From WLMZ01 sp031410915 (GTDB lineage Bacteria; Actinomycetota; Acidimicrobiia; Acidimicrobiales; Ilumatobacteraceae), in assembly GCA_031410915.1 (NCBI GenBank), contig JANNZY010000037.1:68157-132156 (forward strand): 64,000 bases of DNA. The letters are read 5' to 3'. The translations under genes and the position numbers were made by a program. Positions 34,291-41,508 of the stretch are shown here, one piece after another (position 1 is the stretch's first letter; the number at the start of each line of letters is the position of its first letter). Under the pieces are notes generated by a model. That model did no database searches and was not told where the DNA came from. It saw nothing but the letters and a program-made list of their open reading frames with translations.

Positions 34291-34623
34291 TCACTGGTTA
34301 CGCAGAGTGGTGTCTTCGCTGGATTGCCTCGAGGCGTTGTCCAACGTTCGGATTGCCCGGGCTGCGTCGTTGGCATGGGTCTGCAGCGCGTCGAGTTCGT
34401 GGTCCTTCCAGTCCTCGACGTGGCGTTCCTGGATCGCGGACGCAACACCCTCCGGAGTTGCCGCTGCACCGAGCACGGTGGCTGCGGCGGTGACCGCACC
34501 CAGCACCGCAGCCTCGGCCGTGGCGACCTCGCCGGGCGCGGTGTCGTCGTGTTGAGCATCGCGGAGCCGCCGTGCGAGCGACCGGAATGACACCGCGAGA
34601 TCGTCGGGAGTTGATTTGGCCAT
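34291..34623 (-). CDS. Small helical protein of unknown function
   Basis: A 110-residue soluble protein, not recognised. The sequence is almost entirely helix-forming: LAVSFRSLARRLRDAQHDDT, AEAAVLGAVTAAATVLGAAA, then a charged stretch with HVEDWKDHELDALQTHANDA and a polar tail. ATG 34623 lacks a strong ribosome site. It lies upstream of, and on the same strand as, the DUF2510 gene, which has its own promoter in the 92-base gap. Its start is divergent from the CDP-alcohol transferase gene, 60 bases away. Codon use supports a real gene. Confidence 0.55.
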   Translation of the reverse strand: MAKSTPDDLAVSFRSLARRLRDAQHDDTAPGEVATAEAAVLGAVTAAATVLGAAATPEGVASAIQERHVEDWKDHELDALQTHANDAARAIRTLDNASRQSSEDTTLRNQ

Positions 34624-34671
34624 GGGTGAGTGTTCCACAGCAACAGGCCGGTCAGACGCGTGACCCTGGGA

Positions 34672-34677
34672 TAGCCT
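34672..34677 (+). promoter_or_regulatory. TAGCCT -10-like element, 6 bases before the CDP-alcohol transferase GTG
   Basis: TAGCCT is followed by GAACCG and then GTG 34684, with no ribosome-binding sequence. This is the leaderless arrangement seen at several other genes in the window. The -35 position reads CGGTCA, a weak match. Confidence 0.4.
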
Positions 34678-34683
34678 GAACCG

Positions 34684-35376
34684 GTGTTCGACGGCCGGTT
34701 TCGCGCTCCCATCGACAAAGCCGTCCGGCCCATCGGCAGCCTGCTGCGCCGCACCGGCCTGTCTCCCGACCACCTGACCATTCTCGGAGTGCTCGTCGCC
34801 GTCGGCGCCGCCGTCGCGATCGGTGCCGGTGAGCTCTATCTCGGATTCGCGCTGGTCATTCTGGCCGCCATTCCCGACCTGCTCGACGGCGCGCTGGCCA
34901 AGGCGTCGAACCAGGCCAGCCAGCGCGGTGCCTTCTTCGACTCGGTCATCGACAGGCTGACCGATGCCATCATCTTCGCCGGTGTGGCGTACTACTACGT
35001 CGACGGCAAGGACCCACGGCTGGCGATGGTGCCGTTCGGCATCCTCGGCTTCTCGCTGATCATCTCCTACGAGCGGGCCAAGGCCGAGTCGCTCGGACTC
35101 GAGGCCAAGGGCGGTTTGATGGAGCGTGCCGAACGCATCATCCTGCTCGAACTGGGGCTGCTCGTGCACGCGATCCTGCTGCCGATCCTGTGGACCATGC
35201 TCGCGCTGACCGCAGTGACAGCGGTGCAGCGCTTCATCAAGGTCTGGAAGCAGGCCGCCGTCACTCCTCGTACGGCGGCCAAGATGGAAGTCCGTCGCGT
35301 CCGGCGGGCGTCGCGCCGGGCCGCGTATGCCGAGCGAAAGCCGACGCGCGTGCCCCGTCGCCGCCCGAACCCGTAG
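34684..35376 (+). CDS. CDP-alcohol phosphatidyltransferase, probable phosphatidylinositol-phosphate synthase
   Basis: Transfers a phosphatidyl group from CDP-diacylglycerol to an alcohol, probably inositol-1-phosphate by synteny with mycobacterial PgsA1 (thrS-HIT-pgsA1-acyltransferase). The 230-residue protein has five or six membrane helices and the catalytic motif as DLLDGALAKASNQASQRGAF followed by FDSVIDR. All four Asp are present, but the usual Ala-Arg after DGxx is Ala-Lys. The last 40 residues are strongly basic. It starts with GTG 34684. The acyltransferase GTG begins six bases after its stop, so the two form an operon. Confidence 0.85.
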   Translation: MFDGRFRAPIDKAVRPIGSLLRRTGLSPDHLTILGVLVAVGAAVAIGAGELYLGFALVILAAIPDLLDGALAKASNQASQRGAFFDSVIDRLTDAIIFAGVAYYYVDGKDPRLAMVPFGILGFSLIISYERAKAESLGLEAKGGLMERAERIILLELGLLVHAILLPILWTMLALTAVTAVQRFIKVWKQAAVTPRTAAKMEVRRVRRASRRAAYAERKPTRVPRRRPNP

Positions 35377-35381
35377 CCGAC

Positions 35382-36305
35382 GTGTCGACCGAACGCGAGA
35401 AGAGCCCGCGCGAGCAGTGGACCGACGCGGCCACCATCGGCGGTTACAAGCTCGGCTCGGTTGCCGCTCGCCTGATGCCCGGCCCGATGGCGTCCGTCGC
35501 GGCATCGATGATCGGCGTGTCCCTGCAAGCTGGAATGCGCGACAAGCGGGCGATGATCGAACGCCACCTGACGCGGGTCAACCCGTCGCTGCGCGGGCTC
35601 GCGTTGCGCCAAGCGGTGCAGCTCGCGTTCGATTCGTACGCCCGCTACTACGTCGAGAGCTTCCGGCTGCCATCGCTGTCGGACCGCGCCGTCCGTGCTG
35701 GGTTCAGCCACGAGGGCTACCACCACGTCACCGACGCGATGGAAGCCGGCAACGGAGTCATCTTGGCACTGCCACACCTCGGTGGCTGGGAATGGGCGGG
35801 GCGCTGGTTGACCCAGCAGGGATTCAAGATGACCGTGGTCGTCGAGCCGATCGAGCCGCCCGAGTTGTTCGAGTGGTTTCGCGACCTGCGTGAGGCGCTC
35901 GGCATGACGGTGGTGCCGCTCGGACCAACGGTCGCGTCGACCGTGCTGAAGGCGTTGCGCGCGGGCGAGGTGGTGTGCCTGCTCTCCGATCGTGACATCG
36001 ATCGATCGGGCGTGCCGGTCGATTTCTTCGGCGAGCAGACGACGCTGCCCGCCGGTCCGGCAACGCTGTCGATTCGTACCGGTGCGCCGATCGTGCCCGT
36101 CGGCGTCTACTTCACGCCGCGCTACAACGGCCACCACGCCGTGTGCCGGCCGTGGGTTCCAGTCGAGCGCAGCGGCGACGGCCTGCGCAAGGACGTCGCC
36201 AACGCCACCCAACTCCTGGCCGCCGAACTCGAGTACCTCATTCGCCGTGCCCCCGAGCAATGGCACCTGTTCCAACCCAACTGGCCCAGCGACCCGGGCT
36301 ACTGA
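35382..36305 (+). CDS. LpxL/PatA-type lipid acyltransferase
   Basis: Member of the lipid A biosynthesis acyltransferase family. In actinobacteria the homologue next to PIP synthase is PatA, which acylates phosphatidylinositol mannosides at the membrane, and the gene order here suggests the same role. The 307-residue product shows the catalytic HxxxxE motif in LPHLGGWEWAG, the substrate-side LLSDRDIDRSGVPVDFFGEQ and TTLPAGPATLSIRTGAPIVP. A weakly hydrophobic segment (MASVAASMIGVSLQAG) near the N-terminus may be the membrane anchor. GTG 35382 follows the CDP-alcohol transferase by five bases. No pimA gene follows; instead a small convergent frame begins one base after the stop. Confidence 0.86.
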   Translation: MSTEREKSPREQWTDAATIGGYKLGSVAARLMPGPMASVAASMIGVSLQAGMRDKRAMIERHLTRVNPSLRGLALRQAVQLAFDSYARYYVESFRLPSLSDRAVRAGFSHEGYHHVTDAMEAGNGVILALPHLGGWEWAGRWLTQQGFKMTVVVEPIEPPELFEWFRDLREALGMTVVPLGPTVASTVLKALRAGEVVCLLSDRDIDRSGVPVDFFGEQTTLPAGPATLSIRTGAPIVPVGVYFTPRYNGHHAVCRPWVPVERSGDGLRKDVANATQLLAAELEYLIRRAPEQWHLFQPNWPSDPGY

Positions 36306-36306
36306 A

Positions 36307-36516
36307 TCAGACGAGGGGGTCGGGCCACTCGGCGAAAACGGTGCGGGCGATGGCGATCCGGACATCGGTCTCGGACATGCTGTACTGCCGGGCGATGCGC
36401 CACACGGGCCAGCCATCGTCGAGGCGCTTGCGGATGCCCACGTCCATGTGTGTGCGCTGTTCCTTCGAATGAACAACCTGGCGGCGTCGTGCTCGATCGA
36501 TTCGTGTCCTCAGCAT
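36307..36516 (-). CDS. Small helix-turn-helix-like protein (uncertain)
   Basis: A 69-residue basic protein. Residues 28-62 (IRKRLDDGWPVWRIARQYSM, SETDVRIAIARTVF) have the spacing of a resolvase- or sigma-type helix-turn-helix: IAxxYxMSxxDVRxAIxR. It could be a small DNA-binding protein. No good ribosome site precedes ATG 36516; an internal ATG at 36447 would leave 46 residues including the HTH. It is convergent with the acyltransferase and divergent from EF-G2. It may instead be a remnant of a larger regulator. Confidence 0.4.
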   Translation of the reverse strand: MLRTRIDRARRRQVVHSKEQRTHMDVGIRKRLDDGWPVWRIARQYSMSETDVRIAIARTVFAEWPDPLV

Positions 36517-36750
36517 CGATGACTGAACGGCTACCGACCGTCGTCATGACGCAAGTAGCGCAAATTTCTTGACAAGATTCTGCCGAGACTCTGGTCGTGA
36601 CCGCAGATGTGGACGATTCAGGCGTCGGAGAAAACTCGGCTCGACGTTGTCGCGAACCTCGCGCCACGCTGACCAGGACACTTTCGCCACCGCGCGCCCT
36701 CGGCTGGGTCTACGGTGTGCAGACCAACGAACTGCAGGGGGTGCAGTGGA
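36517..36750. other. 234-base intergenic region before EF-G2
   Basis: Contains a good -35-like TTGACA at 36569-36574, but the hexamer 17 bases downstream (TGGTCG) is a poor -10. A TACGGT at 36711-36716 is a -10-like hexamer 34 bases before the EF-G2 GTG with no clear -35. This AT-richer stretch has no protein of its own and is probably a regulatory region. Confidence 0.4.
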
Positions 36751-38829
36751 GTGAGGACCTATCCGACGACCCAGATTCGCAACGTCGTCCTGCTCGGCCA
36801 CAGCGGTGCGGGCAAGACGACTCTGGCTGAGGCGTTGCTGGCCAGATCCGGCGCAGTCGCGCGCGCCGGCCGAGTCGACGACGGCACCAGCCTGCTCTGC
36901 TCTGAACCCGAGGAGGTCAAGCGACGGCTGTCGATGTCACTTGCGCTCGCCCCGTTCGAGTGGACCGCCTCGGACGGGCAGCAGTACAAGGTCAACCTGA
37001 TCGACTCGCCCGGCTACGCCGACTTCGTGACCGAGGCGGAGACGGCACTGGCTGTCGCCGATCTGGCGGTGTTCGTGGTCAGCGCGGTGGAGGGCGTGGA
37101 GGTGCAGACCGAAGCGCTGTGGCGCCGAGCCGCCGACATGAACGTCCCCCGCATGGTCTTCGTCAACAAAGAAGACAAGGACCGCGCTGACTTCGACAGC
37201 GTCCTCGTCCAGTTGAAGGACACACTCGGATCTGGCTTCGTGCCGTTGGAGCTGCCGCTCGGTGAGTCCTCCTCGCTGCACGGCGTCGTCGACGTGCTGT
37301 CCGAGGAGGCCCTGGAGTACGAAGCCGGTGGCGCTCACCACAACGAGGCGCTGACGGCCGATGTGCTCGCGACCGAGCACGTGATCCACGATGCGCTCGT
37401 CGAGGAGATCGTGGCCGGCGACGACGACCAGCTCGAGCGCTACCTGAGCGGCGACGTGCCGACGGTGACCGAGCTGGAGCGCACATTGGCACGAGAGGTC
37501 CTGCATTGCCTGGAGTTCCCGGTCCTGACCGGGTCAGCCGCCACCGGCGTCGGGGTGGACCGGCTGGCCGACTTCATCTGCGAGCTCGGTCCGTCACCGA
37601 TCGAGCGGCCGGTCACGGTCTCCGCTGGCGATGACCTGGTCGAGGTGTCGGCCGACGCCTCCGGTCGTTCGCTGATCCATGTCTTCAAGACGATCGCCGA
37701 TCCGTTCGTCGGGCAATTGTCGGTGTTCAAGGTGCTGTCGGGCACGCTGCATGCCGACGAGCAACTGGTCAACAGCCGCACCAGCTCCACGGAGCGGATG
37801 CATGGTCTGTTCGCGCTGCGCGGCAGAGATCAAACCGCTGTCAGCTCCGTCGTGGCCGGCGACATCGCTGCCGTTGCCAAGCTCGGCTCGACGCAGACCG
37901 GCGACACACTCGCGCCGAAGGGTCTGCCCGTCCACGTGCTGACCGCCGAGCCGCCGGTGCCACAGTACGGCGTCGCCATCGTGCCGCGCACACAGGCCGA
38001 CGACGACAAGCTCGGCATCTCGCTGGAGCGGCTGCGCGCCGAGGATGCGGCGTTGCGGGTCGACCGCGTCGAGGAGACCCGCCAGACGGTGCTGCGCGGC
38101 ATGGGCGACACGCACGTCACGGTCGCGATCGAGCGCCTGGCGCGCAAGTTCGGTGTCAACGTCGACACGACGGACGTGCAGGTGGCCTATCGCGAGACTG
38201 TGCTCGGCAAGGCCGACGCGGTGGGCAAGGTGAAGAAGCAGTCCGGTGGGCATGGCCAGTACGCGGTGGCGAATCTTCGTGTCACACCGCTGGCCCGCGG
38301 TGAGGGGTTCGAGTTCAAGGACGCGGTCGTCGGCGGCGCAATCCCACGCAACTACATTCCTGCGGTGCAGAAGGGCATCGAGGAGACGATGTCGGGCGGG
38401 GGAGTGCACGGCTTCCCCGTCGTCGACGTGCGTGTCGAGTGCTACGACGGCAAGTACCACGCCGTGGATTCCAGCGAGATGGCGTTCAAGACCGCGGCCG
38501 CGCAGGGCTTCAAGGACGCAATGACCGCCGCCGGCGTCGCTGTGCTGGAGCCGATCTCGTTGCTGCACGTCACGGTGCCGACCCAGTACGAGGGCACGAT
38601 CATGGGCGACATCACGTCGCGCCGCGGCCGCATGCAGGGCACCGATTCGGCCGCGCACGGCCAGCACACCATCACTGCACTCGTGCCGACCAGCGAACTG
38701 ACCCGCTACGCGATCGATTTGCGCTCGATGACGGGCGGCCGTGGCTGCTTCACGGTGCAGCATTCCAGCTACGAAGTCCTCCCCACCCACCTCCTCGACC
38801 GAGTCAAGCAAACCGCCAAGGCCAAGTAA
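36751..38829 (+). CDS. Elongation factor G-like protein (EF-G2/FusA2 type)
   Basis: A 692-residue translational GTPase paralogue. It has the G1 loop GHSGAGKTTLAEALL (residues 16 on), G3 DSPGYADF, G4 NKEDKDRADF, and the EF-G domains II-V (GGAIPRNYIPAVQKGIEETM, the GDITSRRGRMQG loop in domain V). The G1 loop GHSGAGKT differs from AHIDAGKT of canonical EF-G and matches the group represented by mycobacterial FusA2, whose members do not replace EF-G in normal translation. GTG 36751 is chosen as the start just before the conserved domain, with GGGG nine bases upstream. The precise role is unknown. Confidence 0.9.
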   Translation: MRTYPTTQIRNVVLLGHSGAGKTTLAEALLARSGAVARAGRVDDGTSLLCSEPEEVKRRLSMSLALAPFEWTASDGQQYKVNLIDSPGYADFVTEAETALAVADLAVFVVSAVEGVEVQTEALWRRAADMNVPRMVFVNKEDKDRADFDSVLVQLKDTLGSGFVPLELPLGESSSLHGVVDVLSEEALEYEAGGAHHNEALTADVLATEHVIHDALVEEIVAGDDDQLERYLSGDVPTVTELERTLAREVLHCLEFPVLTGSAATGVGVDRLADFICELGPSPIERPVTVSAGDDLVEVSADASGRSLIHVFKTIADPFVGQLSVFKVLSGTLHADEQLVNSRTSSTERMHGLFALRGRDQTAVSSVVAGDIAAVAKLGSTQTGDTLAPKGLPVHVLTAEPPVPQYGVAIVPRTQADDDKLGISLERLRAEDAALRVDRVEETRQTVLRGMGDTHVTVAIERLARKFGVNVDTTDVQVAYRETVLGKADAVGKVKKQSGGHGQYAVANLRVTPLARGEGFEFKDAVVGGAIPRNYIPAVQKGIEETMSGGGVHGFPVVDVRVECYDGKYHAVDSSEMAFKTAAAQGFKDAMTAAGVAVLEPISLLHVTVPTQYEGTIMGDITSRRGRMQGTDSAAHGQHTITALVPTSELTRYAIDLRSMTGGRGCFTVQHSSYEVLPTHLLDRVKQTAKAK

Positions 38830-38912
38830 CACGCGCGGCCAAGCATTGGCTGGCACACACCGGGTGACGTGGCCTGATGCGGTCGCGCTAGCGGCAACCT
38901 TTCGATCACGCG

Positions 38913-38918
38913 TATCCT
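38913..38918 (+). promoter_or_regulatory. TATCCT -10-like element, 6 bases before the TPR-GGDEF gene
   Basis: TATCCT is followed by CGGCCG and then ATG 38925, with no ribosome site. A leaderless transcript is likely if this is the -10. No convincing -35 is seen. Confidence 0.4.
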
Positions 38919-38924
38919 CGGCCG

Positions 38925-40421
38925 ATGGATTTGGCGGCGGAGGCATCACAGTCGCGTGCGACTGGTGACTTCGAGCGCGCGATCGAGCTCTACACGCAGG
39001 CCGAAGCAAGCGCGACATCGATGCCCGAGCGCCTCCATCTGGCCATGCGTCGCGCGTACTGCTTGACCGACATCGGCGACGTCCGGGCCTCTGTCGCGAT
39101 CGCCGAGATGGTGGTGGCCGAGGCGCGGGCCCACGAGATCGTGCCCGAAATGTGTGATGCACTCGGCTTGCTCGTCGACGACCACATGCTCAACGAACGC
39201 CGCGCCGAGGCGATGCACTTGCTCGCCGAAGCTCGGTACCTCCTCGATCAATTGCCCGACGATCCCGCCAACTACCAGGCGGTGCACAACCTCGCGGTCA
39301 CCTACGAGCGATCCGACTTCCCGAACATCGCACTCGACCTGTTCGAGCGCGCGTTGCCCCTGGCCGGCAACGCCGAGGACCGTGCGTTCGTCCGTTCCGG
39401 CATGGCGGCCGCGTACCACCTGGCGATGATGAACGAGCCCGACGAACTTGCCCGCGAACGACACATCGAGAACGGCATCCGTGTCACGACGTCGGTGATC
39501 GAGTCGACCGAGGCCAAGGAGGAATCCGCTGACGCAGCCGCGTTGGCCCACCGGGCCTGGTTCCTCAATGCTCGCGGTCGGTACGAGGAGGCACTGTCCG
39601 ACGCGATCGCGGCGCGCACGCTGTCCGCAGCGCATCGCCTGGACATGGAAACCGTCGTGTCGTTGCTCGGCGAGGCCGTTGCTCGCTGGAACCTGCATCA
39701 CGACCCACTCTGCATCGATCTGATCGAGCAGGCGTGGGAGACGGCGGAGGGGCCGTGGGTCCGTCGCTTTCCGGCTGCGGCGTGGCCGGTGCTGATCGAG
39801 GCGCTCTGGCACCACGGACGATTCGAGGAAGCGCGCGCCGCGATGGCCCGCCAGAACGAGCAGCTGCAAGAGGATCTGCGTCGCGAGCGCGCCGCCCGTC
39901 TGGCCTACGTGGAGCTCGGCATCGAGCACCGCCACACGGAACACATCAGCGAGACGGACCCGCTGACCGGGCTCTACAATCGCCGCTATCTCACGCATTT
40001 GCTCCCCGAAGCGTTGCTGAAATCTCGTCCGATCTGCGTTGCCGTGTTCGACCTCGACGGCTTCAAACAGGTCAACGACGAGCACAGCTACGAGCAGGGT
40101 GATTCCGTGCTGCAGCAGGTTGCCCATCTGATCCGCGACTCGTGTCGGGGCGGGGATTGTGTGGTGCGCCTCGGTGGCGACGAGTTCGTGATGGTGCTCG
40201 GACAGATCCTTCCCGACGAGGCGCGGGCCGTGCTCGACCGTGTTCGCGAGTCCGTGTCCTGCGCCACCTGGCGCGGCATGGAAGACGACTTCTCGCTGAC
40301 CACATCGGTCGGTGTTGCGGTGGGTACCAGCGTGGCGCAGGCCCACCGCATCGTCGCCGAGGCCAGCGCGGCGGTGCGTGAGGCCAAACGATCTGGTCGG
40401 AACCGGATCATCTTCAGCTGA
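38925..40421 (+). CDS. TPR-domain diguanylate cyclase
   Basis: Makes the second messenger cyclic di-GMP from two GTP. The 498-residue cytoplasmic protein has an N-terminal helical-repeat region of about 300 residues with TPR-like hairpins (GDFERAIELYTQAEASA, FPNIALDLFERALPLAG, GRYEEALSDAIAARTLS), a short coiled linker (RQNEQLQEDLRRERAARLAY), and a GGDEF domain from about 345. Catalytic features are intact: DPLTGLYNRRYLTHLLPEAL, FDLDGFKQVND, and RLGGDEF. The RGGD four residues before RLGGDEF fits the RxxDxxxRxGGDEF inhibitory I-site, so product inhibition is expected. The TPR region probably senses a partner protein. It is next to, but on the opposite strand from, the GGDEF-EAL gene at 41509-43527. 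Confidence 0.92.
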   Translation: MDLAAEASQSRATGDFERAIELYTQAEASATSMPERLHLAMRRAYCLTDIGDVRASVAIAEMVVAEARAHEIVPEMCDALGLLVDDHMLNERRAEAMHLLAEARYLLDQLPDDPANYQAVHNLAVTYERSDFPNIALDLFERALPLAGNAEDRAFVRSGMAAAYHLAMMNEPDELARERHIENGIRVTTSVIESTEAKEESADAAALAHRAWFLNARGRYEEALSDAIAARTLSAAHRLDMETVVSLLGEAVARWNLHHDPLCIDLIEQAWETAEGPWVRRFPAAAWPVLIEALWHHGRFEEARAAMARQNEQLQEDLRRERAARLAYVELGIEHRHTEHISETDPLTGLYNRRYLTHLLPEALLKSRPICVAVFDLDGFKQVNDEHSYEQGDSVLQQVAHLIRDSCRGGDCVVRLGGDEFVMVLGQILPDEARAVLDRVRESVSCATWRGMEDDFSLTTSVGVAVGTSVAQAHRIVAEASAAVREAKRSGRNRIIFS

Positions 40422-40468
40422 GCAACTGTCAAGAGATCGTCGTGATCGGCAAATTCTCACGCAGAGAC

Positions 40469-40497
40469 TTGATCCGACCACGGCTAGCGTCTACGGT
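40469..40497 (+). promoter_or_regulatory. Candidate promoter TTGATC-N17-TACGGT
   Basis: TTGATC at 40469-40474 and TACGGT at 40492-40497 are 17 bases apart, in front of the hypothetical gene starting at 40536. A GGAAAG at 40520-40525 could be its ribosome site. This is the main argument for the reality of that gene. Confidence 0.5.
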
Positions 40498-40535
40498 CCC
40501 GTTGCACACACCTGGCAACGGAAAGCACCATCGAA

Positions 40536-41024
40536 ATGACCGACACGGCAGCGTCGGCGGGAAACACACGCAGCTTGGGACGAGCTGCGCAACTGATGGA
40601 CGCCGCGGACGGCCATCGCTGGAGATCGACGACGACGGTCGTGGACATCTCCAGCTTGGGCCCACTCGACCGGGCCCAAGCTGTCGATGTACTGGCCGTC
40701 GACTGGGACCGCCGCTTCGACCAGGTGGTCGACCGGCAGTTCGCGCGACGTCCACATCCTGCATCTGATCACCCATCAGATCACCAGTCTGAGGACAGTG
40801 GGCTTCCCGCTCGTTGCGCCTCGGGAGAGGCACGGCCGCACGTTCCGCCCGCGTCGGCCGTGCCTCGACTTCCAACGTGTCCAACGCTTCGCTTGCGCAT
40901 CGGCGAGATCGCGCTCCCGGGGTGGGACCCGACTCAGACTTCGGCGTTCGTCAACCGGGTGCGCGACCAGTTGCGTGCCCTGGACGAGGATGTCCTGCGG
41001 CGATCTGCTGCAGCGCTCGACTGA
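40536..41024 (+). CDS. Hypothetical protein (uncertain)
   Basis: A 162-residue frame with no recognised family. Two parts look protein-like, with high GC at third positions: residues 1-70 (TRSLGRAAQLMDAADGHRW, VVDISSLGPLDRAQAVDVLA) and residues 118-162 (LRLRIGEIALPGWDPTQTSA, FVNRVRDQLRALDEDVLRRS). The middle 45 residues are Pro/Ser/His-rich and have poor third-position bias, which could be a linker or a degraded section. A promoter-like sequence and a weak GGAAAG precede ATG 40536. The 3' end overlaps the minus-strand zinc-ribbon gene by 74 bases, which weakens the case. Confidence 0.42.
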   Translation: MTDTAASAGNTRSLGRAAQLMDAADGHRWRSTTTVVDISSLGPLDRAQAVDVLAVDWDRRFDQVVDRQFARRPHPASDHPSDHQSEDSGLPARCASGEARPHVPPASAVPRLPTCPTLRLRIGEIALPGWDPTQTSAFVNRVRDQLRALDEDVLRRSAAALD

Positions 41025-41469
41025 CCGCATCGCGGTTCTTCGCTGACGTGAACCACCCGGGCAGGCGCTCGACGAGCGACATCTGACGGCCCTGCTCGGG
41101 CGTTCTCGCGCGGTGGGTGGCCTCCACGAAGCGGCGCAACACGTCGGCGTGTTCAAGGTTGTACGCCCACACGACATGGCCAATACAGGGTGCCTGCAGC
41201 GCGAGCGGCAGCTGGAAGTACGGATCAACCGGCGCGCCGTAGACGGCGTGGCGATCAGTCCAGTCGCGGGCGAGGCCACACGAGGTGCACGTCAGCCGCC
41301 GCGGCTCCATCCAGGCGGGTGGCATCGCGCCTTCGTCGTCGTCGTAGACGAGCGCCTGCACGAGCGCGTCCGCCGAACAGCGTGGGCACACGACGACGAT
41401 GCGGTCGGTGAAATCGGAGAGCGTCCGCCCGTCGTCGACGAAGCGGTTCGGTTCGGACACAGGCGTCAT
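40951..41469 (-). CDS. Zinc-ribbon-like hypothetical protein
   Basis: A 172-residue protein of unknown function. Two CxxC knuckles (CPRC and CTSC, about 35 residues apart) form a probable zinc ribbon near the N-terminus. A domain with WTDRHAVYGAPVDPYFQLPL, CIGHVVWAYNLEHADVLRRF and a basic C-terminus (LPGWFTSAKNRDAVSRALQQ) follows. This resembles small actinobacterial zinc-ribbon proteins seen in many genomes. ATG 41469 is used; a GTG nine bases upstream is in frame. It is 39 bases from the stop of the GGDEF-EAL gene on the same strand and may be read through from it. Confidence 0.7.
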   Translation of the reverse strand: MTPVSEPNRFVDDGRTLSDFTDRIVVVCPRCSADALVQALVYDDDEGAMPPAWMEPRRLTCTSCGLARDWTDRHAVYGAPVDPYFQLPLALQAPCIGHVVWAYNLEHADVLRRFVEATHRARTPEQGRQMSLVERLPGWFTSAKNRDAVSRALQQIAAGHPRPGHATGRAPG

Positions 41470-41508
41470 CGTACGCACCGCGGAATCGATCTTCGTCGGT
41501 GTGCGGGA

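Noticed and set aside
38832..38850. GCCAA-GCA-TTGGC hairpin after the EF-G2 gene
   Set aside because: There is no T-run after it, so it was not called a terminator.
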